Shown: positions 1 to 6,456 of the stretch, piece after piece | Position numbering within the stretch: the first letter of the stretch is position 1 | Layout: every line of letters starts with the position of its first letter | Origin: Microcaldota archaeon | GTDB lineage: Archaea > Micrarchaeota > Micrarchaeia > Micrarchaeales > CABMGC01 | Assembly: GCA_021850955.1 (NCBI GenBank) | Contig: JAJZKH010000021.1 | Location: 1 to 9,652 of the forward strand | Direction of reading: 5' to 3' | Length of the DNA: 9,652 nucleotides | The notes under the pieces: generated by a model | What the model saw: the letters and a program-made list of their open reading frames with translations, nothing else | Databases searched by the model: none | What the model was told of the DNA's origin: nothing | Made by a program: the position numbers and the translations under genes

Positions 1-332
1 CAATATTTAGTGAATAAGTCTTCATTTGGGTTATAAGCTACCTTTTTTGTGGTATCATAAGATCGTACTAACTGTGCTAGGCTCCTGGTTTTTTTGACTT
101 CATACAGGTAGATTAGAGTTTCTATAGCCTCTCGTTGACAAAAATAATACCTGAAAAATTTATCATTCTGTTTATGCTCTTCATTGAACCAAAAATTTAA
201 TAAAGTTGCTGTTGTTTCTGATGCTCCAAGGTATCCATTTTTTCTCCACCTATTAACTTCTTCTCTTATTTTAGGCACTAAAGGCGATGCAGAGTTTACG
301 CGGTCTTTTGGTTCTTCAAATGGGTTGCTCAT
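1..332 (-). CDS. Type III-like restriction enzyme/helicase subunit, N-terminal 110 codons (partial)
   Basis: This is the start of the restriction/translocase partner of the methyltransferase gene at 329-2188; it runs off the left edge. The ATG (332-330) lies inside the methyltransferase stop, giving an ATGA overlap, so translation is almost certainly coupled. The protein begins MSNPFEEPKDRVNSASPLVP, and residues 63-79 read YFCQREAIETLIYLYEV. That matches the Q-motif-like segment (aromatic, then QREAIETLIYL) preceding the helicase core in DEAD/DEAH-type Res subunits of type III-like systems, including those annotated as BPTD_3080-family restriction endonucleases. The Walker A and B motifs and any nuclease domain would lie outside the window. 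Family assignment comes from recall of this N-terminal block and from the neighbour. By inference the full protein uses ATP to translocate along DNA and cut unmodified sites. Confidence 0.8.
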   Translation of the reverse strand, partial: MSNPFEEPKDRVNSASPLVPKIREEVNRWRKNGYLGASETTATLLNFWFNEEHKQNDKFFRYYFCQREAIETLIYLYEVKKTRSLAQLVRSYDTTKKVAYNPNEDLFTKY

Positions 333-2188
333 GTTAATATCTCCCTTATTGTACTAGTATCATTACCAAAGATATCTATTACTTTTATCATTATCCTATG
401 TTTTCCTTTTTTATCATAAGTATGAACCGGTGTTTCTAGCTCTAAATTTTTATCCTGCTTAGTTCTGTACGTCTGCCATTCATTATGAAAGGTTTCAGTA
501 AAGTCCCAATCCACTGCCCAATAATCTATGTAATCACTCCAGTGTTTTACTTTAGCTCTTACTTCTTTTGGCAATTCATCTACATTTGGTATTACAAATT
601 CATCTAGCTTAATCTTGGTTCCACTTTTATTATTTTCTAAACTCGCCTTTAGATAAGCCAATTCATAAAATTGAATATCTCCAGCATCGGTGGCGCGTTT
701 ATCCATGACTTCTCTAGGTATTGTTTTTAAAGATAAACTTATATCAAAGTCATCTTTAGCTTCTTTTATTATTAAATCATTAAGGCTAAGTTCCCATTCC
801 CATCCAAGAATATCTAATCCGCTAAATCCTGCATTTTTACATTCTTTTAAAGTATCATATATCTCATTTTTAAGAACAGGAGAATCGAGAGGACCTATAT
901 GTACTGCCTTGTTTCCTTTTTTGCCATCTATAAAATTGAAATTATTGAGGGGTTTAGAACCATATAACTGCAAAATAAAGGATACATATGCCTTATAGTC
1001 GCCTTTTGTTGCCTCAGATATCCATTGTTGTCGCTCATATTTTCCCATGTTTAAGACTTCAAATGGCTTGCATGTTGGAATTTCAAGTAAGCGTTTTCTT
1101 ATGGTGTGTATTGAAAACCTACCAATATCACATATTATCCATTTTCTATTTAGTTTTTCTGCTACCGCAGCTGTAGTTCCTGATCCTCCAAAGAAGTCTG
1201 CTACTATATCACCTTTTTCTGAACTAGCACTTATAACTCTACTAAGTAGGTCTTCTGAATTTTCGGTAGGGTATCCTGTAGATTGACCATAACCTTTTAT
1301 GTCTAGCCAGTCGTTTCTAACCACTTTTTCATCATAAAGAAGCTCTGGGTATCCTTTTATCTTTTTTCCTCTACAGTCTATATAATCTTTGTCAATATTA
1401 ATTCGCGTTTTGTGCTGATCTATATTTTCCTGGGAAAGTGCCCATCTTCTTCCTTTTGGAGGGTAAAAGACCACATTTTTAACAGTTCTTGGCTTTTCGT
1501 CAGCCCGAGGAAAATCTAGAAGAGGATACCATTTTGGCTCTATTTTTGTCTTAACTTGTTTAAAAAAGTTATTTTCCGTTCTTCCATAGAAGAATAGAGA
1601 TTCTGTTTGCTGTGTAAAATTATTCTTTGCTGGTTGTTTGGCTAAAGTTCTGTTAATAACTATTTCATTTCTAAAATTGTCATATCCAAATATTTCATCT
1701 AATATTATTTTTATATAATGAGAATAATGATAATCAAATCTTATATATATAGAGCCATCATCAGCCAGCAATTCTCGCATAACTTTTATTCGTTCATATA
1801 TATATTGTAAAAAGGATGAAACGCCTTCCTTCCACATATTTCTATAAGCCACTTCTTCTATTGCAGATGGTTGTTTTGTAAGCTCCGTTTTATTACCAAT
1901 ATTAATATTTATATTCATGTTGGTGCCGGTAAAAAAAGGGGGATCTATATAAATTAATTTTATTTTTCCAGCGATCGCAGGATCCTTAAGAAGCGAATTT
2001 ATAACATATTTATTATCGCCCCAGATTAATTTGTTTTTCCACAGAACTTCTTCATTCTCTCTTAGTTCAGGTAATAGTGTTCCTTTTGAAGTCCTAGATA
2101 GATTGACTTCCTCAATTTTTTGAAAAGGAAGAGAAATTTTTTCTACTTCCGTTTTCTTGTTTTTCCAAACTAGTTCTACATCATTCAT
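329..2188 (-). CDS. Type III-like site-specific DNA methyltransferase (Mod, beta class)
   Basis: 619-residue S-adenosylmethionine-dependent DNA methyltransferase, probably N6-adenine (N4-cytosine possible), acting as the modification subunit with the Res gene that overlaps its stop. Catalytic motif IV is DPPF at residues 82-85 (KLIYIDPPFFTG). The SAM-binding motif I is DFFGGSGTT at 331-339, just after the motif X-like stretch TENSEDLLSRVISASSEKGD. Motif IV lying before motif I makes this the beta class, as in type III Mod proteins. The block at 110-175 (AYRNMWK, YERIKVMRELLADDGSIYIR, LDEIFGYDNFRNEIV) is typical of this family. The last ~60 residues contain HTYDKKGKHRIMIKVIDIFGND, which resembles a PKD/Ig-like beta fold. 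The N-terminus (LIWGDNK at 54-60) reads normally, so the first ATG is accepted. A TATA-like box lies about 35-43 bases upstream. Target sequence cannot be told. Confidence 0.92.
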   Translation of the reverse strand: MNDVELVWKNKKTEVEKISLPFQKIEEVNLSRTSKGTLLPELRENEEVLWKNKLIWGDNKYVINSLLKDPAIAGKIKLIYIDPPFFTGTNMNININIGNKTELTKQPSAIEEVAYRNMWKEGVSSFLQYIYERIKVMRELLADDGSIYIRFDYHYSHYIKIILDEIFGYDNFRNEIVINRTLAKQPAKNNFTQQTESLFFYGRTENNFFKQVKTKIEPKWYPLLDFPRADEKPRTVKNVVFYPPKGRRWALSQENIDQHKTRINIDKDYIDCRGKKIKGYPELLYDEKVVRNDWLDIKGYGQSTGYPTENSEDLLSRVISASSEKGDIVADFFGGSGTTAAVAEKLNRKWIICDIGRFSIHTIRKRLLEIPTCKPFEVLNMGKYERQQWISEATKGDYKAYVSFILQLYGSKPLNNFNFIDGKKGNKAVHIGPLDSPVLKNEIYDTLKECKNAGFSGLDILGWEWELSLNDLIIKEAKDDFDISLSLKTIPREVMDKRATDAGDIQFYELAYLKASLENNKSGTKIKLDEFVIPNVDELPKEVRAKVKHWSDYIDYWAVDWDFTETFHNEWQTYRTKQDKNLELETPVHTYDKKGKHRIMIKVIDIFGNDTSTIREILT

Positions 2189-2222
2189 TTTAGTATATAG
2201 GCATTTTGATATTTAAGGCTTT

Positions 2223-2231
2223 TAATATAAA
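2223..2231 (-). promoter_or_regulatory. TATA-like box for the methyltransferase gene
   Basis: On the minus strand this reads TTTATATTA. Its centre lies about 39 bases before the ATG at 2188, so initiation would fall near 2202 with a leader of roughly 14 bases. The surrounding sequence is very AT-rich and the neighbouring TTTAAATTT is a competing candidate, so the exact box is uncertain. Confidence 0.4.
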
Positions 2232-2274
2232 TTTAAATTATATCTTTAAAACTATCAAGTTGCGATTTTTTATA

Positions 2275-2541
2275 TTATCTCTCTAAGATCTTATTTTTTA
2301 ATAATCTTGATAAAATATATTGCTCCATATTTTCACGATTGCAAATTCCAACATATCCCTCGTTATTGTGTATATACTTCGAAATTGAATCAATTTTATA
2401 TAAATTTCCATTGAAAATAAGTAAATGATAATCCTTCTTTTCTTTATTGTATATTTTTACCTCTTTATATGTGATTTTCTCATATCTCGTAGTTAACTCA
2501 TTTATTATTGAATTTAAATTCTTATAAAAAATTAAGTAGAA
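2275..2541 (-). pseudogene. Start-less 88-codon open frame, probable gene remnant
   Basis: An open frame between two stops that does not begin with ATG, GTG or TTG. It nevertheless reads like real protein: NELTTRYEKITYKEVKIY near the N-terminal side, then DYHLLIFNGNLYKIDSISKY, then NNEGYVGICNRENMEQYILS, ending LLKNKILER. The mix of alternating hydrophobic strands and a helical end differs from the low-complexity translation expected of random AT-rich DNA. The only in-frame Met is 23 codons from the end. It lies downstream of the AlbA_2-type gene (stop 2570), in another frame, with a further stop just before it. It may therefore be the frameshifted tail of that gene, or the end of a separate lost gene. 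I do not recognise the family. A rare non-canonical start (ATT or ATA) is the alternative. Confidence 0.4.
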
Positions 2542-2569
2542 TTACAGAAAAGCAATAATTTTATAATAT

Positions 2570-3745
2570 TTATATAAACTTTATATACAAACCTTTTCTA
2601 TGAAGATAGTTTGGGAGTACTTCTAATCTATAATTAGCCTGTTTTAATTTACTAATTTCTTTTATTAGCTCTTTTTTAATTATTTGCCTTTCAGTAGTTC
2701 TGCTTAATACCAAGTTACAACGGAAAATTTCCCCAGTTTCTAAAATAAAACGTACTGATATTATATTTTGAGGACCAAACTTATAGTTACCTGTACCAAT
2801 ATATTTAATCATATTTAGTACGCATTGTGATTTAGATTTTAATCCAAGTAACTTCAATGCTTGATTTAAAAATAAAACGCCTTCAGTTTTTTTGAGTTCT
2901 TCTATTGCCAGATGTAAATTTTTACGCCAGTTCCCCGCTTTTTCTATATATTTAGGATCTGCTACTAGTTCGAATCTATTTTTAAATTTTATACAGCATA
3001 CAACAGTTATGGGTTGTTTTATTTCCGGTTTATTTATGTTTTGATTTTTAAAGATTCTACTGTATATCAAAATAAAATAATTTTTTATAATGTGTATCTT
3101 ATAAATCAGTTTGTTTGGGTCAGATTTTAAGTTTTTTGGATCTGCAAAATTCCATTTGTAGTATTTTGACAGAAAACTTTCAAAAGCTTTTTGTGAAAGT
3201 TTAATTTGTTTCTTAATACTTTTTATATTTTTATATGTTAGAGATTTAGATAACTTCTTATTTGAATTTTTATTGAAGTTTTCTTTTATATACTCATTAG
3301 TGTACTTAGCATCTAACTCTTTTATACTGTTTTGTTGTCTAATAAAAAATTTGTTTCTACCATTTTCATTTATAAATACTGGTTTTGAAGATTTTTTAAC
3401 ATATATTATACATATCTTTTTGTTTTTATATGTCTGTATCCTAATACTAATTAATAAAGATGCAGTTGGTCCAAACTTAGTATTTAAACTTTCAACGATT
3501 CCTCTTATATAACCATCGTTTCCTTTGGACATATTAGATAACTCCTCTTCGATTCCACAAATAGTCTTGTCATCATTTATACCTAAAAATAAATAGCCAC
3601 CATCAGTATTCATTAAAGCACATATCTCCTCTAAATTTTTGTTTTTAAGTTCATCTTTAAAGCCAAATTTTGCTTTTAGTTCAAGTCTGTTTGATTCCCC
3701 GTTTCTTAACATAGCGGTAATTGATTTTTCAGATAGCGCTGCCAT
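2570..3745 (-). CDS. AlbA_2 (Schlafen-like) domain protein
   Basis: 391 residues. The first ~155 residues match the AlbA_2/Schlafen-type domain (Pfam PF04326): ESNRLELKAKFG at 17-28, EEICALMNTDGGYLFLGIND at 39-58, and the closing FFIRQQNSIKELDAKYTNEY with IKENF. Such proteins are commonly annotated as putative DNA-binding or ATP-binding proteins. The domain occurs in transcription regulators and in Schlafen-type nucleases, and often sits beside restriction-modification genes. The C-terminal ~235 residues are Lys/Ile/Asn-rich, predicted cytoplasmic, and not recognised; no helicase C-terminal or winged-helix signature is clear. Codon use is very A/T-biased (AAA, ATA, TTA) compared with the genes near 8000, which suggests separate acquisition. 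The start ATG-GCA-GCG is the only sensible in-frame start. A decayed frame follows downstream, so the original protein may have been longer. Confidence 0.78.
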   Translation of the reverse strand: MAALSEKSITAMLRNGESNRLELKAKFGFKDELKNKNLEEICALMNTDGGYLFLGINDDKTICGIEEELSNMSKGNDGYIRGIVESLNTKFGPTASLLISIRIQTYKNKKICIIYVKKSSKPVFINENGRNKFFIRQQNSIKELDAKYTNEYIKENFNKNSNKKLSKSLTYKNIKSIKKQIKLSQKAFESFLSKYYKWNFADPKNLKSDPNKLIYKIHIIKNYFILIYSRIFKNQNINKPEIKQPITVVCCIKFKNRFELVADPKYIEKAGNWRKNLHLAIEELKKTEGVLFLNQALKLLGLKSKSQCVLNMIKYIGTGNYKFGPQNIISVRFILETGEIFRCNLVLSRTTERQIIKKELIKEISKLKQANYRLEVLPNYLHRKGLYIKFI

Positions 3746-3792
3746 AAAGCTTAAATTTTTTCTTATTTTTATCCATTAATTTTATAGTTCAC

Positions 3793-3806
3793 ACCCTTTT
3801 TATATT
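3793..3806 (-). promoter_or_regulatory. TATA-like box for the AlbA_2 gene
   Basis: The minus strand reads GAATATAAAAAGGG about 50 bases before the ATG at 3745, placing initiation near 3775 with a ~30-base leader. The preceding purine-rich bases could act as the BRE. This is the best TATA-like match in the 195-base gap between the AlbA_2 gene and the 180-residue gene. Confidence 0.4.
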
Positions 3807-3885
3807 CATCTTATGAGTCAATACTTTAAAGAAAGCATTAGTTAATTAAATAATACAATTTTAAGCAATCGGTATGAATTTGGGG

Positions 3886-3897
3886 ATATACGTATAT
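3886..3897. repeat. 12-bp perfect palindrome in intergenic gap
   Basis: ATATACGTATAT, a perfect palindrome centred on a CG step, lies about 45 bases downstream of the stop of the 180-residue gene and about 85 bases upstream of the AlbA_2 TATA-like box. It may be a protein-binding site. It is short and AT-rich, so chance is quite possible. Confidence 0.3.
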
Positions 3898-3940
3898 AAC
3901 TATTTAAAAAGTGTTTATTATTGATTATTTTTTATTAGTT

Positions 3941-4483
3941 TTAATCTAAGCCAGTATTCTCATCCCAGTAAAGATCAGGATAGCTTTTGTAAAGTTCCAC
4001 TTTTTCCTTCATTAATTTTATGTTTTCATTGATTTTTCCATATTTAATGTTTCTGGTAAGGAATTCTACGTAACGCTTCAGTTTAATGTCATATCCCTTG
4101 TTTTTTAGGTATTTTATCATAGGTAGTTCAGTTATAATGAATTTTACAGCCTGTTCTGGCCATAAAGTATTGAGTATATTGTAGTAATCCTCCGTTCTGA
4201 CAAGCTTGTAGTAGTTGAATTCTTCTCCCTTTAGAAGCCTCTCATATGTTAGCTCGCCATATTTAGCAAAGTCCTTAACATAAAGTATAGCAAACTCAAT
4301 AGAACAAACATCATATATTCTGCGTATTTCTTCAATGGAAAAATTGGAGTTTTCTACTAATTTTAGCCCATATCTTGTTTGAGGGCATGTAAGAAAACTG
4401 CCGGCATTCCATTCCAAGTCTTTTATTATCTTGTTTTCATCTATAATTAGGTAATCAGCAGCTCTCATATATTTTTTATGCAT
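3941..4483 (-). CDS. Hypothetical protein, 180 residues
   Basis: I do not recognise this protein. It is predicted soluble and mainly helical, with no signal peptide or membrane segment. Notable stretches are RYGLKLVENSNFSIEEIRRIYD (positions ~37-58), FAILYVKDFAKYGELTYERL (~64-83), a conspicuous LWPEQAVKFIITELPMIKYL (~107-126), and an acidic, aromatic end (YPDLYWDENTGLD). Cysteines occur at two places but in no metal-binding spacing. It lies 66 bases downstream of the predicted nuclease gene on the same strand and could be co-transcribed. There are also TATA-like stretches before it. A box at 4531-4545 would give a ~29-base leader from the first ATG. Another at 4488-4499 would give a leaderless transcript starting at Met6 (4468), so the true start may be Met1 or Met6. 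By context it may belong to the defence-type gene set, but that is only association. Confidence 0.72.
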   Translation of the reverse strand: MHKKYMRAADYLIIDENKIIKDLEWNAGSFLTCPQTRYGLKLVENSNFSIEEIRRIYDVCSIEFAILYVKDFAKYGELTYERLLKGEEFNYYKLVRTEDYYNILNTLWPEQAVKFIITELPMIKYLKNKGYDIKLKRYVEFLTRNIKYGKINENIKLMKEKVELYKSYPDLYWDENTGLD

Positions 4484-4530
4484 TGCAATTTATTAAATTT
4501 TTAGTTTTGGCGCATTATGGTTCTATTGCG

Positions 4531-4545
4531 TCTATTTAAATTATA
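4531..4545 (-). promoter_or_regulatory. TATA-like box for the 180-residue gene
   Basis: The minus strand reads TATAATTTAAATAGA, centred about 55 bases before the ATG at 4483. It overlaps the 66-base gap after the upstream gene, which would allow independent transcription. Read-through from the upstream gene remains equally possible. Confidence 0.3.
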
Positions 4546-4548
4546 GCC

Positions 4549-4998
4549 CTAGATTTTTTTGCTTCTTTTATACTCAAATTTTTTCCATTTAAAATGTAAA
4601 ACATCGGTTTTATTATTTAATTTTGAGAAGGATATAGCACCCGAGTTTGTTAGAACTTCTTTATTTTTAGTTTCATTTATGGGGAAGATGTACAAATTTT
4701 CTGCATCTAAAAAAGCAAACCAGGGATCAAATTTCCATTCCCTAGCTATTCTTTTTAGCTTTTTTATATCTTTTTCTACATTTAAGGAGGGCGACTCAGT
4801 TAATCTTGTTTTTACGCTTATTCCAATGAGCCTATCTGTTGGAAAAACAGCTTTAGAATTATCTATCGCCAATAAATCTATTCCAATGGTTTGTGATCTT
4901 AATACCATAATGCCCTTTTTAGATAAGGCTAAAGCAACAGCCGCCTCGCCAAAATCTCCAGTTACTATTGCTTCTTCCGCAACATGTTTGTTTTTCAT
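4549..4998 (-). CDS. PD-(D/E)XK-like predicted nuclease, 149 residues
   Basis: The layout is that of a small restriction-endonuclease-like fold. An N-terminal helix carries a conserved Glu (GDFGEAAVALAL, E18). A strand follows with an Asp (GIDLLAID, D41 and D46), then a strand with the lysine (LIGISVKTR, K63). The usual E-x-K or Q-x-K is S-V-K here (S61). Archaeal proteins with GIDLLA...GISVK motifs exist, so the variant may be a family trait. Whether it cuts DNA is uncertain. The second half alternates strands and helices (WFAFLDAENLYIFPIN), as expected for the back of this fold. By inference it acts on nucleic acid in the cytoplasm, perhaps in restriction or DNA repair. It is divergent from the RHH gene at 5137, sharing a 138-base promoter region, and precedes the 180-residue gene by 66 bases. 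A TATA box at 5031-5040 fits a ~12-base leader. Confidence 0.7.
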   Translation of the reverse strand: MKNKHVAEEAIVTGDFGEAAVALALSKKGIMVLRSQTIGIDLLAIDNSKAVFPTDRLIGISVKTRLTESPSLNVEKDIKKLKRIAREWKFDPWFAFLDAENLYIFPINETKNKEVLTNSGAISFSKLNNKTDVLHFKWKKFEYKRSKKI

Positions 4999-5030
4999 GG
5001 AATATCTTATATTAAATACTAATTATTATT

Positions 5031-5040
5031 GTATAAATAG
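5031..5040 (-). promoter_or_regulatory. TATA-like box for the predicted nuclease gene
   Basis: The minus strand reads CTATTTATAC, centred 37 bases before the ATG at 4998, so initiation would be near 5010. It lies in the divergent intergenic region shared with the RHH gene but is about 75 bases from that gene's palindromic operator. Confidence 0.45.
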
Positions 5041-5101
5041 TAAATATTTACAGAACTAATAATAAAATCTAACGAGAATTTTATTAAATTTAATATAAAA
5101 T

Positions 5102-5117
5102 GAAAAGTTTATAAATA
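5102..5117 (+). promoter_or_regulatory. BRE/TATA promoter of the RHH-domain gene, leaderless
   Basis: GAAAAG (BRE-like purine tract, 5102-5107) is followed directly by TTTATAAATA (5108-5117), the best archaeal TATA box in the window. Its centre is about 25 bases ahead of the ATG at 5137, so transcription should begin at or within a base or two of the start codon. The transcript should be leaderless. Confidence 0.75.
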
Positions 5118-5133
5118 CATATGTACATATGTA
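5116..5133. promoter_or_regulatory. Perfect 18-bp palindrome, probable operator
   Basis: TACATATGTACATATGTA is its own reverse complement. It is also made of two tandem copies of the 8-bp palindrome ACATATGT. It overlaps the downstream edge of the TATA box and ends four bases before the start codon, so a bound protein would block TBP/TFB or polymerase. The gene it precedes begins with a ribbon-helix-helix DNA-binding motif, and such proteins bind as dimers to short tandem palindromes. Autorepression is the natural inference. Confidence 0.7.
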
Positions 5134-5136
5134 ATA

Positions 5137-5730
5137 ATGACAAACAAAAGAAACACGCTTCTTTACCTTGATAAGGATCTTGTGGCAGCGGCAAAAAAGG
5201 CAGGACTTAACCTCTCACTGGTTGCGGAAGAATCTTTAAGGGCAAGAATTCCTTATTTCGGAAAGTTTGAACCAAAGAAGTATCTGCTGGATTCTTTTGG
5301 TAAAACTACAATAACTTTGCCTGTAAAAATAGAGAGTATGTCTGTAACTGGGCTATTGGGGCAGGGTGAAAAAGTCTTACATTTTAAGAATTTGAATGTT
5401 GTTATAAGTAAAAAAGGAGATAGAAGACATCTTATGAGCATAGTTTTAGGTAGGGTATTTGAAGCAGACCCAATATTTAATCATTTTCATTTGCCGGGAA
5501 AGGTTGAGGTAACTATTGCGAAGGGAGAAACTGTAAAATATAATGCCAATGAAAGTGAATCTGCTTCTTTAAGTCATAAATGTATTGTTACGTATGATTT
5601 GTTTGAGAATCTCAATGAAGAAGCGCGTTTACAGTTGTTAAAGTACATGATTAGCACTAATGCACAGTTGATAATAAATGATTTAGATATGGTAAAAGGG
5701 ATGGAAAACTTTAATGTAATTGAAATATAA
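5137..5730 (+). CDS. CcdA-like ribbon-helix-helix protein with extra C-terminal domain
   Basis: 197 residues. Residues 7-36 (LLYLDKDLVAAAKKAGLN then LSLVAEESLRARI) match the N-terminus of CcdA-family antitoxins and related RHH regulators: a short beta strand followed by two helices with the pattern LDxDLxxxAKxxGLNLSxxAEESL. The remaining ~150 residues (ITLPVKIESMSVTGLLGQGE, VVISKKGDRRHLMSIVLGRVF, LPGKVEVTIAKGETVKYNAN) are mostly beta-rich and unrecognised. They are much longer than the ~40-residue toxin-binding tail of normal CcdA antitoxins. No CcdB-like toxin lies beside it. The gene is preceded by a strong TATA box and a perfect palindrome abutting a leaderless start, so autoregulation is likely. 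The divergent neighbour is the predicted nuclease. It may be an orphan transcription regulator or part of an unusual toxin-antitoxin module. A T-rich tract follows the stop. Confidence 0.78.
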   Translation: MTNKRNTLLYLDKDLVAAAKKAGLNLSLVAEESLRARIPYFGKFEPKKYLLDSFGKTTITLPVKIESMSVTGLLGQGEKVLHFKNLNVVISKKGDRRHLMSIVLGRVFEADPIFNHFHLPGKVEVTIAKGETVKYNANESESASLSHKCIVTYDLFENLNEEARLQLLKYMISTNAQLIINDLDMVKGMENFNVIEI

Positions 5731-5732
5731 GA

Positions 5733-5744
5733 TTTTATTTTTTA
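5733..5744 (+). terminator. T-rich archaeal-type terminator
   Basis: TTTTATTTTTTA immediately follows the stop of the RHH gene (5728-5730) and has no stem-loop before it, as expected for archaeal intrinsic termination. It overlaps the last codons of the convergent minus-strand gene, whose stop is only four bases away. Confidence 0.45.
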
Positions 5745-6403
5745 AACGTTGCAATATAAATTAAATTCATTGTTAGCTTCTCAGGAGTTCCATCATAATT
5801 GTAAAATGATATACTGTTGTTTCCGCTAGAAATTGGTGTAAAAAGATATACATTAGACCCAGTTGAATAACTAATACAGTAATCATTGCCATTAAACTCG
5901 AATAATTGGCCATCTCCGTAACCGAGACTTCCAAATATAATCGGAGCCAAAGCACAATTACTTGCATTATAGACATTAATTATAGCATAACCATTAAAAG
6001 GAAGATTAAATGGGTCAAAATAATACATTCCAGGGGTTTGTGTGTTATTGTTAAAAGCAGGCAAATCGAATGAATAATTTCCAAAAATAGTTAAGTTTGC
6101 ATTAAAATTAGTTGTTTCATTGAGTAAAATATAATTATTAAGCAATTTGTTATAACTGTTTAGTTCATTGCCATACTCTTTTGATATGTTTTTTATTTTG
6201 CTGTTTAAAGAAGCGTTTAAATTACTAATATTATTGTTTAAGCTTGAAATTTGATTTGACAAAGAGGTTGCTAAACTTTTATTCGAAGAATAACCTAAAC
6301 TATACCCTTCGTAATAAGATACAAATATGCTGGTTATTAATACAATAAAAATAACTAGATAGACATATTTTAATCTATTCGATGATTTGCTATTTTTAAC
6401 CAT
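5735..6403 (-). CDS. Membrane-anchored surface protein, 222 residues
   Basis: Basic N-terminus (MVKNSKSSNRLK), then one hydrophobic segment at about 12-30 (YVYLVIFIVLITSIFVSYY), so an uncleaved signal anchor with the rest outside the membrane is likely. Residues ~40-95 are rich in Asn, Ser and Leu with a heptad-like pattern (LATSLSNQISSLNNNISNLN) and may form a coiled-coil stalk. The C-terminal ~120 residues form a beta-rich ectodomain with two cysteines (C150, C176) that could pair. There are about ten Asn-X-Ser/Thr sequons (for example NKS at 41, NAS at 63, NET at 95), as in glycosylated archaeal surface proteins. The motif TPGMYYFDP recalls TPIAGYTIYYFDP in the gene just upstream, suggesting related ectodomains. 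Function is unknown; adhesin or envelope component is a guess. The TATA box at 6431 indicates its own near-leaderless transcript. Confidence 0.75.
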   Translation of the reverse strand: MVKNSKSSNRLKYVYLVIFIVLITSIFVSYYEGYSLGYSSNKSLATSLSNQISSLNNNISNLNASLNSKIKNISKEYGNELNSYNKLLNNYILLNETTNFNANLTIFGNYSFDLPAFNNNTQTPGMYYFDPFNLPFNGYAIINVYNASNCALAPIIFGSLGYGDGQLFEFNGNDYCISYSTGSNVYLFTPISSGNNSISFYNYDGTPEKLTMNLIYIATFKK

Positions 6404-6430
6404 ACTATCTAAGCTTAATAACTTTTATAG

Positions 6431-6439
6431 AATATAAAT
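6431..6439 (-). promoter_or_regulatory. TATA-like box for the 222-residue surface protein
   Basis: The minus strand reads ATTTATATT, centred 32 bases before the ATG at 6403, giving a leader of only a few bases. It lies in the 53-base gap after the stop of the upstream surface-protein gene, so the two genes can be transcribed separately despite their closeness. Confidence 0.5.
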
Positions 6440-6456
6440 TTGCATATTGTAGTCTT

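Noticed and set aside
690..1286. Several plus-strand open frames inside the methyltransferase gene
   Set aside because: The minus-strand frame has all the beta-class methyltransferase motifs, and the plus-strand translations look like antisense low-complexity sequence.
2223..2300. Short AT-rich repeats and hairpins around 2220-2300 as a possible origin or RNA gene
   Set aside because: The base composition explains them. There is no repeated motif, no stable stem and no conserved RNA signature.
4559..5059. 166-codon plus-strand open frame opposite the nuclease-like gene
   Set aside because: Its translation is Ser/Phe/Leu-rich with no recognisable pattern, whereas the minus-strand frame shows a coherent PD-(D/E)XK-like motif series. 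It is a shadow.
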